28,200 nucleotides of DNA from CAYNFH01 sp964396385 (GCA_964396385.1 CAYNFH010000061.1:1-28200); one strand, 5' to 3'. Shown: positions 1-8,230, counted from the first letter of the stretch. Notes: generated by a model from the letters alone, not told the origin. Numbers and translations: made by a program.

Positions 1-925
1 TTCCCTCAGCGGCCACCTCCAGGTCGGCGTCCTCGTCCACGATCATCGCGTTCTTGCCGCCCATCTCCAACACCGCGCGCTTCAGCCACCTCTGCCCCGG
101 CGCGGGCGGCGCCGCGACCCGCTGATAGATCCGGATGCCCACGTCCTTGGAACCCGTAAAGGAGATGAACCGCACCATCGGGTGGCCCGTGAGCGCCTCG
201 CCCACGTCCTCGCCGTAGCCCGGCAGGAAGTTCACCACGCCCGGCGGCAGGGAGACCTCCTCCAGGATCTCCACCAGCTTCGCCGCAATGATGGGCGACT
301 GCTCCGCCGGCTTCGCGACCACCGTGTTGCCGGTCACCACCGCGGAAACGACAGTGCCGGTGAAGATGGCGAGCGGGAAGTTCCATGGCGCGATAACCGC
401 CCCTACTCCCAAGGGGATGTACAACACCTCGTTCTCTTCGCCGGGGTAGGATGTGGTCGGCTGAGAGACGCCCAACCGCACCATCTCCCGCGCGTAGAAC
501 TCCAGGAAGTCGATGGCTTCCGCCGCGTCCGCGTACGCTTCCAGCCACGACTTGCTCACCTCGTAGACCATCCAGGCGGCGAACTCGTATATCCGCCGAC
601 GGAGGATGGCGGCGGCCTTGACCAGGTAGCGCGCGCGGATCTCCGGCGGGATCTGGCTCCAGGCGGGAAACGCCTCCGCGGCGGCCCGTACGGCTCTGTC
701 CGCGAGTTCCGGCGTCCCGCGCGCCGCCGCGCCCACTATCTGCGACGGCCGCGCCGGATTTCGGGAGACGATCTGGCCCCGCGTCTTGATGCGCTCTCCG
801 CCGACGATAATGGGGTACTCGCGACCGAGCTCCGCTCCTAGCCGGTCCAGAGCTTCTCGCATGCGCCGACGCGGCTCCTCCTGCGCGAAATCCACGTATG
901 GCTCGTTCTGAAACGGTGTGAACAC
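1..925 (-). CDS. pruA: 1-pyrroline-5-carboxylate dehydrogenase (RocA/PruA type), 3' end outside window
   Basis: Aldehyde dehydrogenase superfamily enzyme that oxidises glutamate semialdehyde/pyrroline-5-carboxylate to glutamate with NAD, the second step of proline catabolism, in the cytosol. About 308 residues are visible. The N-terminus (FTPFQNEPYVDF, then ELGREYPIIVGGERI) is characteristic of stand-alone P5C dehydrogenases rather than general aldehyde dehydrogenases. Seen further on: the NAD-binding stretch GAVIAPWNFPLAI, KPAEQSP, the Rossmann-loop FTGSKDVG and LEMGGKNAMIV, which contains the general-base Glu. The catalytic Cys lies beyond the window edge. The start is a GTG at 925 with AGGAGAG four bases upstream; no ATG gives the full N-terminus. 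It lies 63 bases downstream of a Gfo/Idh oxidoreductase on the same strand, so co-transcription is possible. No proline dehydrogenase gene is visible. Confidence 0.9.
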   Translation of the reverse strand, partial: MFTPFQNEPYVDFAQEEPRRRMREALDRLGAELGREYPIIVGGERIKTRGQIVSRNPARPSQIVGAAARGTPELADRAVRAAAEAFPAWSQIPPEIRARYLVKAAAILRRRIYEFAAWMVYEVSKSWLEAYADAAEAIDFLEFYAREMVRLGVSQPTTSYPGEENEVLYIPLGVGAVIAPWNFPLAIFTGTVVSAVVTGNTVVAKPAEQSPIIAAKLVEILEEVSLPPGVVNFLPGYGEDVGEALTGHPMVRFISFTGSKDVGIRIYQRVAAPPAPGQRWLKRAVLEMGGKNAMIVDEDADLEVAAEG

Positions 926-988
926 CTTGCTCTCCTGGACGCGCCGCAGGCACGCAGGGGCGGTCCTGTGTGGCCGCCCGCGTCGTTG

Positions 989-2041
989 CTACTCCAGCGT
1001 AATGCGGCGGCCGCTCTCTGCAGAGCCGTAGGCCGCCAGTACCATCTCGATGGAGATTCGGCCCTCGCGGGCGGGGCACATGGGTCTGCCGGCCTTCAGC
1101 GCATCGATGAAGGGACGGGCCACGCCCGCGATCCGTTCTCCCTGCCCACCAGCTACCGACATGCCCTGGTCCTGCCAGCCCAGGTCCGCCCTGTCCCGTT
1201 GGTATAGCTTGACCGCGATGGGACACGGCGGCTTGATCCCGGAGGACGGTCCGTCCCCGTGGTTCTGGATGATGACGCCCCGGTCACCGTAGATCTCCGT
1301 AGTGTTCTCCCCCACCAGCGTGATACTGGCGTTGTGGACCTCCGCCATCTTCCCATCCGGGTACCGAAAGACCGCGAAGCCCGCGTCGTCCGGGGCCACG
1401 TCCGTGAGCACGTTATCGATCTCCGCGATCACGCTCTTTGGTCTGCCGAACATCCAGACCAGCCAGTCGCACGGGTGGGAGGCGTCATCCATCCACATGC
1501 CGCGGTTGGCCTCGCGCGTGATGTGCCAGCGGCTGGGCCCTTCCACGAAGTCCTTGCTGAAGAGGACGCCGATGCAGTGCCGGCGCCGGACAATCCCAAC
1601 TCTCCCTACCGCGCCCTCCTCCACCAGCCGTTTCATGTGGACGTTGGCCGGGTCATGCCGCATCTGGTAGGCCAAAGAGAACCAGACTCCGGCCCGCTCC
1701 ACCGCCTGGATGATCCGGTCGCAGTCCGGGAGCGTAAGAGCCATCGGCTTCTGGAGCAGGATGGCCTTGCCGGCGCGCGCCGCCTCCACGGCGAGGTCCG
1801 CGTGCTTGTTCGTCTCGGAGGCGATGATGACGCACTCTACCTCCGGATTGCCGAGCAGCTCCTCGAGCCGCGACGAGTACGGAATGCCGAAGTGCTCCGC
1901 ATTCCGGCGGCCTCGCTCCGCATCGTCGTCCCAGCAAGCCACGAGCCGAGCATCCTCGAAGCGGCGGATCTGCTCCGCGTAGGCGTTGACGTGCCCGTGT
2001 GCCCAGCTCACCACCCCAATTCCAATCCTGGCGTCCGGCAC
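989..2041 (-). CDS. Gfo/Idh/MocA family NAD(P)-dependent oxidoreductase
   Basis: 350-residue oxidoreductase of the glucose-fructose oxidoreductase/inositol dehydrogenase family. The N-terminal Rossmann fold starts IGIGVVSWAHGHVNAY. LLQKPMALT is the family's EKP-like motif with the catalytic Lys, and ASHPCDWLVWMFG matches the GGHxxD-type segment that supplies the catalytic His and Asp. The C-terminal alpha/beta domain follows. The substrate is probably a sugar, inositol or sugar-acid derivative but cannot be named. The start chosen is a GTG at 2041, preceded by AGGAGG at 7 bases. An upstream in-frame start (2206) would add 55 residues with no family resemblance and would overlap the divergent gene. 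It is divergent from another member of the same family 117 bases away, and upstream of pruA. Confidence 0.85.
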   Translation of the reverse strand: MPDARIGIGVVSWAHGHVNAYAEQIRRFEDARLVACWDDDAERGRRNAEHFGIPYSSRLEELLGNPEVECVIIASETNKHADLAVEAARAGKAILLQKPMALTLPDCDRIIQAVERAGVWFSLAYQMRHDPANVHMKRLVEEGAVGRVGIVRRRHCIGVLFSKDFVEGPSRWHITREANRGMWMDDASHPCDWLVWMFGRPKSVIAEIDNVLTDVAPDDAGFAVFRYPDGKMAEVHNASITLVGENTTEIYGDRGVIIQNHGDGPSSGIKPPCPIAVKLYQRDRADLGWQDQGMSVAGGQGERIAGVARPFIDALKAGRPMCPAREGRISIEMVLAAYGSAESGRRITLE

Positions 2042-2158
2042 CAGCAGCCCTCCTCTTGCTCGGTATGGCCCGTACTTCGCCTCTACCACGGCGACTCCCT
2101 GCAGGATTCGCCCGCGTGAGTACGAACGTAGAGCGAGTTTGGACAGGAGGTCGCGTGA

Positions 2159-3154
2159 TTGGTTCAGGTTGGCATCATCGGGTGCGGCGCGCTCGGCGTC
2201 ATCCACGCGAAGCGGTTCTCAGCCATCCCGGACGTACAGGTAATTGCCCTGGCTGATCCCGCCGAGGCGGCGATGGATCGCGCCGCGGCTGCGCTCCCAC
2301 ACCCACCGCGCGTGAGGAGCATGGACTACCGGGATGTGCTCGATGCCGGGCTCGACGCGGCCTGCATCGCGACTCCCGACGCCTTCCACGTCCCGCAGCT
2401 CCTGGACGCCCTGGCCGCCAACCTGCACGTGCTCTGCGAAAAGCCCTTGACGTTGGACCCCTCCGAACTCGAAGCGGTCCTGGCGTCCCGGGATGAAGTA
2501 AAGCGGGTCGTTGCCATGACCTACCCACGGCGGTGGGACCGTGGCATGCAGGCGATGCGCGAGGAGATACTCTCCGGCCGCTGGGGCCGTGTCACGGCCG
2601 TGACAATCTACAACGCGGAGGACTGGATCACCCCGAACGTGGGCACTTGGCGGCACGATCCGGCGGTCTGTCCCGGAGGGTTTCTCTACGACGCCAACGG
2701 GCACCAGCTCGACACCGTATTCTGGGCGACGGGCCTCCGAGCAGAGACCGTCCGGGCACAGACTGACAATCGAGGCACGCCCTCCCCGATGGTCACGTGG
2801 GGTACCGCCGAGCTGACAGGCGCTGTGCCAATGGTCTTCAGCTTTGTGGGCGATGCGCACAAGTGGCGGGAGCAGGTCAACATCCACTGCGAGGGTACCG
2901 ACTTCGCCATCGAGAACTCCCGTGCGATGTGGGTCCAGGGCCGCGATCTAGTCCCGTTGCCCTCCGCCGCGCCGCCGGAGACCACCGAAGAGGCGTTCAT
3001 TCGGCTCATCCATGGCGAAGGGCTAAACTGGGCCCCGCCAGACGACGTCTGGCCGGTGCTCGAGTTCACCCGCGCCGCCCTGCAGTCGGCCGCCCGCCAC
3101 GAGACTGTTCGGGCCTCTGAGGTCCTCACCTCTCACCTCTCACCTCTCACCTAA
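2159..3154 (+). CDS. Gfo/Idh/MocA family oxidoreductase
   Basis: 331-residue NAD(P)-dependent oxidoreductase. The dinucleotide-binding motif GIIGCGALGVIHAKRF is at the N-terminus, the CEKPLTLD motif near residue 100, and YDANGHQLDTVFW matches the catalytic GxHxxD region. The substrate is unknown, probably a sugar or polyol. The start is a TTG at 2159 with AGGAGG at 8 bases; the GTG four bases before it is in another frame. The C-terminus is unusual: the last ten residues (LTSHLSPLT before the stop) are encoded by a tandem CTCTCAC-type heptad array at 3124-3152, so the natural end of the gene may have been overwritten by repeat expansion. The next gene starts 10 bases later with its ribosome site (AAGGAG) directly after the array, suggesting an operon with the TIM-barrel isomerase. 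Confidence 0.85.
   Translation: MVQVGIIGCGALGVIHAKRFSAIPDVQVIALADPAEAAMDRAAAALPHPPRVRSMDYRDVLDAGLDAACIATPDAFHVPQLLDALAANLHVLCEKPLTLDPSELEAVLASRDEVKRVVAMTYPRRWDRGMQAMREEILSGRWGRVTAVTIYNAEDWITPNVGTWRHDPAVCPGGFLYDANGHQLDTVFWATGLRAETVRAQTDNRGTPSPMVTWGTAELTGAVPMVFSFVGDAHKWREQVNIHCEGTDFAIENSRAMWVQGRDLVPLPSAAPPETTEEAFIRLIHGEGLNWAPPDDVWPVLEFTRAALQSAARHETVRASEVLTSHLSPLT
3124..3152 (+). repeat. Heptad tandem repeat (CTCTCAC type), about four units
   Basis: Four consecutive copies of a 7-base pyrimidine-rich unit that can be written CTCTCAC. The array runs to within three bases of the stop codon of the upstream oxidoreductase gene, so it is both coding and at a gene boundary. 24 identical bases recur at 19385-19408 in front of the OGG1-type glycosylase gene. 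Confidence 0.85.
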
Positions 3155-3164
3155 GGAGCTCCAC

Positions 3165-3986
3165 ATGCCCCGTCTCTCCATCTCCACCTGGAGCCTTCAC
3201 CGCAACCTGGGTCCTATGTACGCTCCGCACGGAGACCAGTGGGACCGTCTCATTCCAGCGTCCATTGAGCCGGCGAACTTGACACTGCTGGACGTGCCAA
3301 AGCGGATAGCGGCGAGGGGAATCCACACGCTGGAGATCTGCCACTTTCACTTTCCCCGCGTGGATGAAGACTACATCGCGGAGCTGCGAGAAGCCCTCGA
3401 CAAGAGCGGCGTGGAGCTCTTCAGCATCCTCATCGACTCGGGCGACATCACGAACTCGGACACGGCCCGGCGGGAGCGTGACAAGGAGTGGATCCGCCAC
3501 TGGCTGGACGTCGCGTCCGCGTGCGGGGCAAAACACGCGCGCGTGATTGCCGGCGACGCGGAGGAGAGTGCGGAAGCGGTGCGGCTGAGCGCGAGGGGGC
3601 TTACGGAGCTCGCGGAGTACGCGCGCGAACGCGGAGTTCGGGTTATTACGGAGAACTTCCGGCGGCTCACTCGGCGGTCGGGGCCGTTGCTGGAGATCCT
3701 GAACCGCTGCGAGGGCACAGTAGGTCTCTGCGCCGATTTCGGTAACTTCAGCGGTCCGACGAAGTACGACGATCTGGCCGCCATTCTGCCCCGGGCGGAC
3801 TCGGTCCACGCCAAGGCCCACTATCCGGCGGCCGGACAGATGGACCAGCGCGACTTCCTCGCCTGCCTGGAGCTATCGCGCAAGCCCGGCTTCGACGGGC
3901 CCTACTCGCTTATCTTCGATGGTCCAGGCGACGAGTGGGAGAGCCTCGCCGAGATACAGGACGTCGTGAAGGCGTACGTGCAATAG
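3165..3986 (+). CDS. Sugar phosphate isomerase/epimerase, xylose isomerase-like TIM barrel
   Basis: 273-residue protein of the AP endonuclease 2/xylose isomerase-like TIM-barrel family. These enzymes isomerise or epimerise sugars, inositol or hydroxypyruvate-like compounds using a divalent metal. Visible barrel landmarks are the opening strand LSISTWSLHRN, IHTLEICHFHFP, RVIAGDAEE, VITENF (metal-binding Glu candidate), VGLCADFGN (Asp) and VHAKAHYP (His). The start ATG has AAGGAG at 6 bases. It probably forms a two-gene operon with the Gfo/Idh enzyme upstream, a pairing common in sugar or inositol catabolic loci. Its end converges on ccmF with 8 bases between stop codons. The exact substrate cannot be read from sequence. 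Confidence 0.85.
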   Translation: MPRLSISTWSLHRNLGPMYAPHGDQWDRLIPASIEPANLTLLDVPKRIAARGIHTLEICHFHFPRVDEDYIAELREALDKSGVELFSILIDSGDITNSDTARRERDKEWIRHWLDVASACGAKHARVIAGDAEESAEAVRLSARGLTELAEYARERGVRVITENFRRLTRRSGPLLEILNRCEGTVGLCADFGNFSGPTKYDDLAAILPRADSVHAKAHYPAAGQMDQRDFLACLELSRKPGFDGPYSLIFDGPGDEWESLAEIQDVVKAYVQ

Positions 3987-3994
3987 GCGCGTCC

Positions 3995-6751
3995 CTACGT
4001 TTTCGCCGCCGCCTTCTTTCCGTGCCGGGTCGCTGATTGCTTGCCGGCGCCGTTCGTGGCGGTTGCCTTTACCGCCGCCACCTCCGCCGGCGCGTCGGTC
4101 ATTCCCTGTGCAACCGCGGCCAGCATCAGCTCGCCCTTGCGGGCCTCGCGGGCGCGGCGGACCATGGCGCAAAGCGTGCCCAGACCCATCAGGGCAACCC
4201 CAAGCCATACCAGGTTGATGGCCGGCTTGTTCGTCACGTTGATGCCTGCCGCCAGCAGCGGAGGCGCGTCCGGCAAGCCGAACTCCACGGTGGCCTGGTG
4301 GTTCATCGGGTTGATGCCGCCCTTGAGCATCACCGCCCCGCCGATCTCCGGGATCCGGAAGTTGATCGGCGTCAGGCCGCCCTCGGCCGTGAACTGCTGG
4401 CCGGGATGGATCGGGATGTGTTTGCCGTCCGGCGTAATGAGCACCATGTCCCCGATGAACTTGGTGCCGGGCGTGCCGGGCGGACCCTCCATCCGGAACT
4501 TCTCGTACTCCACCATATAGCGTGTGGTGCGCACGTCATCCTGGAGCATGGAAGCCTGCCCAGGAGTCACGGTTGCGCGGACGGCTTCGAGCTGCGGCTC
4601 GCTCGCCACGAGCACATAGAAGTCGCGCAGCAGGTCCTTCTTAATGAACGGCCACTCCATGGTATTGGACTGGTTGGCATCGTTGTTCCCGTCCATCATG
4701 TGGTTCCGGAACACCGGCAGCGTGGTCACGAAGCTGCCCGGTACCTTGGCCGGGTCAACGTCGCCATCGTCGGCATGCGCCACGCCCAGTTCGCTGTGGT
4801 TCGGGATGACGCGCACGCGCAGGCCGTGGTCGAACTGATACCAATCCGTCCGCTCAATCTCCTCGCGCAGAGCGGCGGACTTCTGCGGATCGGTCGCCGC
4901 CAGCTCGGACGCGCGGTCCTCCTTATCCTGATGCGTCCACCCAAGGAGCTGGAGCGAGTAGCCGAACGGGGTCTTCCAGGGCGCCTGGCCCTGGACCAGC
5001 ACACCCGGCTGGCTGTTCTCGTACACGTTGGTGATGATAGTGCCCAGGAACAGCAGGCCGATACCCACATGAGCCAGCCAACCGCCCATGGTCACCGCCT
5101 GCGTCCGCAGAGCGGCGAAGCCGAAGGCGATCACGGATGCGCAGCCGCCCAGCGTGGCAAACGTACGGATGGAGTTCCCATCCTCGGAAGGCGGGGCAAG
5201 CAGCCAGAGCACTACGCAGAAGGCGATCGCGCCGAGCAGGCTCCACTTCAGCTTCGGCTTTATGAGCCGCGAAACGAGCTCCAGGTTCGCGAAGGCGCAG
5301 AACGCCCCGAGTGTCGCGATGGCGACTACCAGGGTGCTCGGAGTGCCCGCCTTGAAGCCATGGCCCGCCTGAGACCAGACGTACCAGAGGACCAGCGCCC
5401 CCACGACTATGGCGCTCAGCCAGGGGACGATGACCTTCCACAGGAACTTGTCCGCGTTGGTCTTGCCCCACGCCAGGAACGGCACCACGCCCATCAGCAG
5501 CAGACCCGGGATGATCAGGGTCGAGCCGATCTTGTTGTAGAAGCTAGGCTGCACCGCGCCCTTGTCCGGCACAAGGGCGGGTATCCGGTGTATGAACGGG
5601 ATCTTGGAGACGAGTGGCCACGAGCTGGCGAGCGCGATCACCACGCAGCCGATGATCATCAGCGTGACCGCCAGCACCATGGCCGTGTCGCGCGCCAGCA
5701 CCTTGTCTGAAATCGGTCGGCCCGGGATGGCGCGCCACCGTAGCGCCAGGAGTGAGAATCCGCCGAGGATGTACACCGCTATCATTATAAGCAGGAGCTT
5801 CAGCGCGCTCCTCGCGATCATGTCGAACGCGTGAACGGAGACGGAGGCGAGTACACCGGAGCGGGTCAGGAAGGTGCCGTAGAGGAACAGGTTCCAGGAG
5901 AGCACTGCCAGGAACAGATTGGTCCGGCCCATGCCGCCGCGGCTCTTCTGCACCACCAGCCCGTGGAGGAGCGCCAACGCACCCAGCCACGGGAAGAGCG
6001 AGGCGTTCTCAACCGGGTCCCATCCCCAGAAGCCGTGCCAGCCCTGCGTCTCGTACGCCCAGTAGCCGCCCATGAAGAGGCCGACACCCAGCGTCGCGAC
6101 CGTCATCAAGACCCACGGCATGACGCGCGGCGCCCAGGTCTCGTACTCGCGCCAGAGCATGGCGGATATTGCGTAGGCAAAGGGGACCATCAGGGAGGCG
6201 AATCCGAAAAATATGGTGGGCGGATGAATAGCCATCCAGTAGTTCTGGAGGGACGGGTTCAGCCCCTTGCCGAAGGTGGGCGGCCACGGCAGATCCAGCG
6301 GGTAACCGTTCGCCCCGCCGCGCGGCAGCGGGTTGTACGGGCTGAGCCAGATTAGGATCCCGAAGAGGAAGCAGAGCGACGTCATGTAGACCGGCATGAC
6401 GCGCGGCTCCCACTTCCCCGCTTTCCAGGCCACGAGGCACCCGATGATGCCGGTCCACATGGCCCAGAGAAGGAAGCTTCCCTCCTGGCCGGCCCAGGTG
6501 GCTGCCGCCAGGAACGGGTACCGTAGGTCAGGTGAAACGTAGTCGAAGACGTACTGGTACTGGTACTGCTTGTGCGTCACCAGCCACATTAGGCGGCCGA
6601 AGCAGAGGATGGCGCTGAGCGCGGCGGCCCCGCAAGTTAAGCGGGCCGCGCCTAACAGCTTGCGGTTGCCCGTCAGCGCCCCCAGGTACAGGATGACAGT
6701 GGCGACAGAGAAGGCGAGTCCGCCCAAAACGGCTAGTTTTCCAGGATCCAT
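3995..6751 (-). CDS. ccmF: Cytochrome c-type biogenesis protein CcmF (heme lyase subunit), extended
   Basis: Polytopic inner-membrane protein that joins heme delivered by CcmE to CxxCH cysteines of apocytochrome c. Seen: many hydrophobic segments; the tryptophan-rich WWD heme-handling region at about residues 229-255 with GWHGFWGWDPVENAS; MAIHPPTIFFGF with candidate heme-ligand H176; and LLHGLVVQK with H263. At 918 residues it is much longer than the roughly 650-residue proteobacterial form. The extra length is mainly a large soluble C-terminal region (from about 590) before the final membrane segment near 850, plus a Lys/Ala-rich tail (GKQSATRHGKKAAAKT). The ATG overlaps the ccmE stop in UGAUG, so translation is coupled. 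The family call is firm; the role of the extension is unknown. Confidence 0.93.
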   Translation of the reverse strand: MDPGKLAVLGGLAFSVATVILYLGALTGNRKLLGAARLTCGAAALSAILCFGRLMWLVTHKQYQYQYVFDYVSPDLRYPFLAAATWAGQEGSFLLWAMWTGIIGCLVAWKAGKWEPRVMPVYMTSLCFLFGILIWLSPYNPLPRGGANGYPLDLPWPPTFGKGLNPSLQNYWMAIHPPTIFFGFASLMVPFAYAISAMLWREYETWAPRVMPWVLMTVATLGVGLFMGGYWAYETQGWHGFWGWDPVENASLFPWLGALALLHGLVVQKSRGGMGRTNLFLAVLSWNLFLYGTFLTRSGVLASVSVHAFDMIARSALKLLLIMIAVYILGGFSLLALRWRAIPGRPISDKVLARDTAMVLAVTLMIIGCVVIALASSWPLVSKIPFIHRIPALVPDKGAVQPSFYNKIGSTLIIPGLLLMGVVPFLAWGKTNADKFLWKVIVPWLSAIVVGALVLWYVWSQAGHGFKAGTPSTLVVAIATLGAFCAFANLELVSRLIKPKLKWSLLGAIAFCVVLWLLAPPSEDGNSIRTFATLGGCASVIAFGFAALRTQAVTMGGWLAHVGIGLLFLGTIITNVYENSQPGVLVQGQAPWKTPFGYSLQLLGWTHQDKEDRASELAATDPQKSAALREEIERTDWYQFDHGLRVRVIPNHSELGVAHADDGDVDPAKVPGSFVTTLPVFRNHMMDGNNDANQSNTMEWPFIKKDLLRDFYVLVASEPQLEAVRATVTPGQASMLQDDVRTTRYMVEYEKFRMEGPPGTPGTKFIGDMVLITPDGKHIPIHPGQQFTAEGGLTPINFRIPEIGGAVMLKGGINPMNHQATVEFGLPDAPPLLAAGINVTNKPAINLVWLGVALMGLGTLCAMVRRAREARKGELMLAAVAQGMTDAPAEVAAVKATATNGAGKQSATRHGKKAAAKT

Positions 6752-7155
6752 CAGGCTCTAATCTCTCCGGTGACAAGCCGGGACTGCTTCTGGTCGTTGT
6801 ACTTGGACGGGCACTTGACCAGCAGGTTGCTGGCGTGGAACACGCCGTTGCTGTACTGGCCCACGGCCTCCACCTGCGTCGCGGTATCGAAGTTCTCCGG
6901 CTTTGGCTGGCTGTATACCACCGGCATCACCCTGGTCCCGTTCATCTCCTGAATGCTGAACTCCAACTCCCCCTTGGCCGCGTCGTAGAACACGGTATCC
7001 TTCAGGATCTTGCCGGGCACCTGAACGGACTGGCCGGGCTGGGCCAACGCCTCTTTAATCGTCACGTGACGCGCGATGGAGCCGGAGAAGGCGAACAGGG
7101 TCGCGACCATCGAGAGGGCGATAACCACCAGCGCAATGATATAGGCGGGCTTCAC
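6751..7155 (-). CDS. ccmE: Heme chaperone CcmE, CXXXY (Cys) variant
   Basis: 134-residue membrane-anchored periplasmic heme chaperone. One N-terminal membrane segment (about residues 5-23) is followed by an OB-fold beta domain (GQSVQVPGKILKDTVFYD, then QVEAVGQYSNGVFHASNLLV). In classical CcmE the heme-binding residue is the His of LAKHDExY. Here the aligned site reads VKCPSKYND, giving C115-x3-Y119 and no His. This matches the CXXXY-type CcmE known from archaea and some bacteria such as Desulfovibrio. The start is a GTG at 7155 with GGGAGG at 6-7 bases, overlapping the ccmD stop in GTGA. An upstream start at 7236 would run through ccmD and is rejected. Its end overlaps ccmF. Confidence 0.92.
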   Translation of the reverse strand: MKPAYIIALVVIALSMVATLFAFSGSIARHVTIKEALAQPGQSVQVPGKILKDTVFYDAAKGELEFSIQEMNGTRVMPVVYSQPKPENFDTATQVEAVGQYSNGVFHASNLLVKCPSKYNDQKQSRLVTGEIRA

Positions 7156-7280
7156 AGATCGTCCTCCCGGGTCTCCGCTTCCAGCCGGGCGAGCTTGCGA
7201 TCCACTATCAGCATATAGAGGAAGAGTCCCGCCCATACGACGAGTGGGACAATGGCCAGTGACAGCATTCGGTTATCCAT
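7152..7280 (-). CDS. ccmD: CcmD-like small membrane protein of cytochrome c maturation
   Basis: 42-residue ORF, too short for routine gene calling, between ccmC and ccmE. It has one membrane segment (AIVPLVVWAGLFLYMLIV) followed by a charged cytoplasmic end (DRKLARLEAETRED), the usual CcmD layout. CcmD helps release holo-CcmE from the CcmABC complex. The ATG at 7280 is preceded by AGGAGG, which overlaps the ccmC stop codon (AAATAGGAGG), although the spacing of about 10 bases is long. The stop overlaps the GTG of ccmE by four bases. Family assignment rests on size, topology and position, since CcmD sequences are poorly conserved. Confidence 0.85.
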   Translation of the reverse strand: MDNRMLSLAIVPLVVWAGLFLYMLIVDRKLARLEAETREDDL

Positions 7281-7295
7281 TACGCGCTCTGCCTC

Positions 7296-8087
7296 CTATT
7301 TCGACTGCGTCACAGCCCGCGGTGTTGCAGCCAGGTCAGATACCTGCTCCCGCCGCGCCATCAGTTTGAATATACGCATCCGGACGTCGAAAAGCCATTT
7401 GTAAACCAATAGGAAGGCCGGCAGGGCGCACAGGTACATGACCCTGCGGTACCCGCCTCCCAGTTGGTTTCCGACCACCGCATTGTTGGCGTCCCCGTGC
7501 AGCGTATACACGATGCGCGGGAGCACCCAGATAAGAAACATGCCTGGAACGACCGCCACAAGGGCGTAGACCGAAGCCAACCGCCCCCGCGTCTCGGGAT
7601 CTTCCACCGCTCCGCGAAGCACCAGGTACGCGGCGTAGATCAGCAAGATTACAAGGATAGAGGTCTGCCGGGGGTCCCAGCTCCAGTAGGAGCCCCACTG
7701 ATCTCGAGAGAAGATGCTGCCGGTTACCGTGGTGAGGATAGAGAAGAGCAGGCCCAGCTCCATGGCGGTAGCGCACTTCATGTCCGTTATTTCCGCCGCC
7801 GCCCAGCCTTTGCGCCGCATTCTTAGCAGCACGCCGATCGCATAAGCGGCGGCGACGATGTAGTTGGCGCCTGCCAGCTCCGCGCAAGGCACGTGGAATA
7901 TAATGATGCGGGCTCCCGCGGGGTACGGAAACCCGACCGCCGGACCGACCATCAAGAGGGTCGCCACGATGGTCGCCGCCATCCAGACGCCGCACAGCGC
8001 CTTCCACCAAAGCCCCGGGATCACCGCGGTTCTCGCGGTCCCGGCCGGCTGCTCTAGGATGATTTTCTCAGCTCCCGTTGTAGCCAT
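7296..8087 (-). CDS. ccmC: Heme exporter/handling protein CcmC
   Basis: 263-residue six-helix membrane protein of the heme handling family that presents heme to CcmE at the outer face of the inner membrane. The WWD motif is visible as WGSYWSWDPRQTS. Candidate flanking heme-ligand histidines are in IIIFHVPCAE and YTLHGDANN. The start chosen is ATG 8087 (MATTGAEKI). A longer frame to 8168 would reach through the promoter seen at 8180-8208 into its 5' leader. The ribosome site (GAGAAAG) is weak. ccmD follows after 15 bases. The probable dedicated promoter upstream means ccmC-D-E-F may be transcribed separately from ccmA-ccmB-ggt. Confidence 0.93.
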   Translation of the reverse strand: MATTGAEKIILEQPAGTARTAVIPGLWWKALCGVWMAATIVATLLMVGPAVGFPYPAGARIIIFHVPCAELAGANYIVAAAYAIGVLLRMRRKGWAAAEITDMKCATAMELGLLFSILTTVTGSIFSRDQWGSYWSWDPRQTSILVILLIYAAYLVLRGAVEDPETRGRLASVYALVAVVPGMFLIWVLPRIVYTLHGDANNAVVGNQLGGGYRRVMYLCALPAFLLVYKWLFDVRMRIFKLMARREQVSDLAATPRAVTQSK

Positions 8088-8179
8088 ACTTTCTCGATAC
8101 TTCGGCGCCTGATTCCTAGCGTAGAGTCTACCACGAGTGGCGTTTTCACGCGCGGGACCTGCCGGCACCCCACATTTAC

Positions 8180-8208
8180 ATCATATCGCACCCGGCCCGG
8201 TCTGTCAT
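8180..8208 (-). promoter_or_regulatory. Sigma-70-type promoter for ccmCDEF
   Basis: Read on the minus strand: ATGACA (-35), 17 bases, TATGAT (-10), five of six matches to each consensus hexamer with ideal spacing. The expected transcript start is near 8173, giving a leader of about 85 bases before ccmC. It lies in the 143-base gap after ggt, the largest gap inside the ccm locus. Confidence 0.6.
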
Positions 8209-8230
8209 CCACGGTACGGCGGATTGTCGC

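Noticed and set aside
6..1226. Minus-strand open frame of 406 codons across the first kilobase
   Set aside because: It is low-complexity Arg/Gly-rich and out of frame with the clear P5C dehydrogenase and Gfo/Idh genes on the same strand; it is a GC-rich shadow frame.
3124..3152. Possible CRISPR array
   Set aside because: The units are 7 bases in direct tandem without spacers; no cas gene is present.
4037..5710. Plus-strand open frame of 557 codons opposite ccmF
   Set aside because: Composition is His/Arg/Gly-rich with no domain pattern, and it lies wholly antisense to ccmF.
8121..8131. Small palindrome GTAGAGTCTAC in the ccmC leader
   Set aside because: Five-base arms are expected by chance; no second copy or overlap with the promoter was seen.
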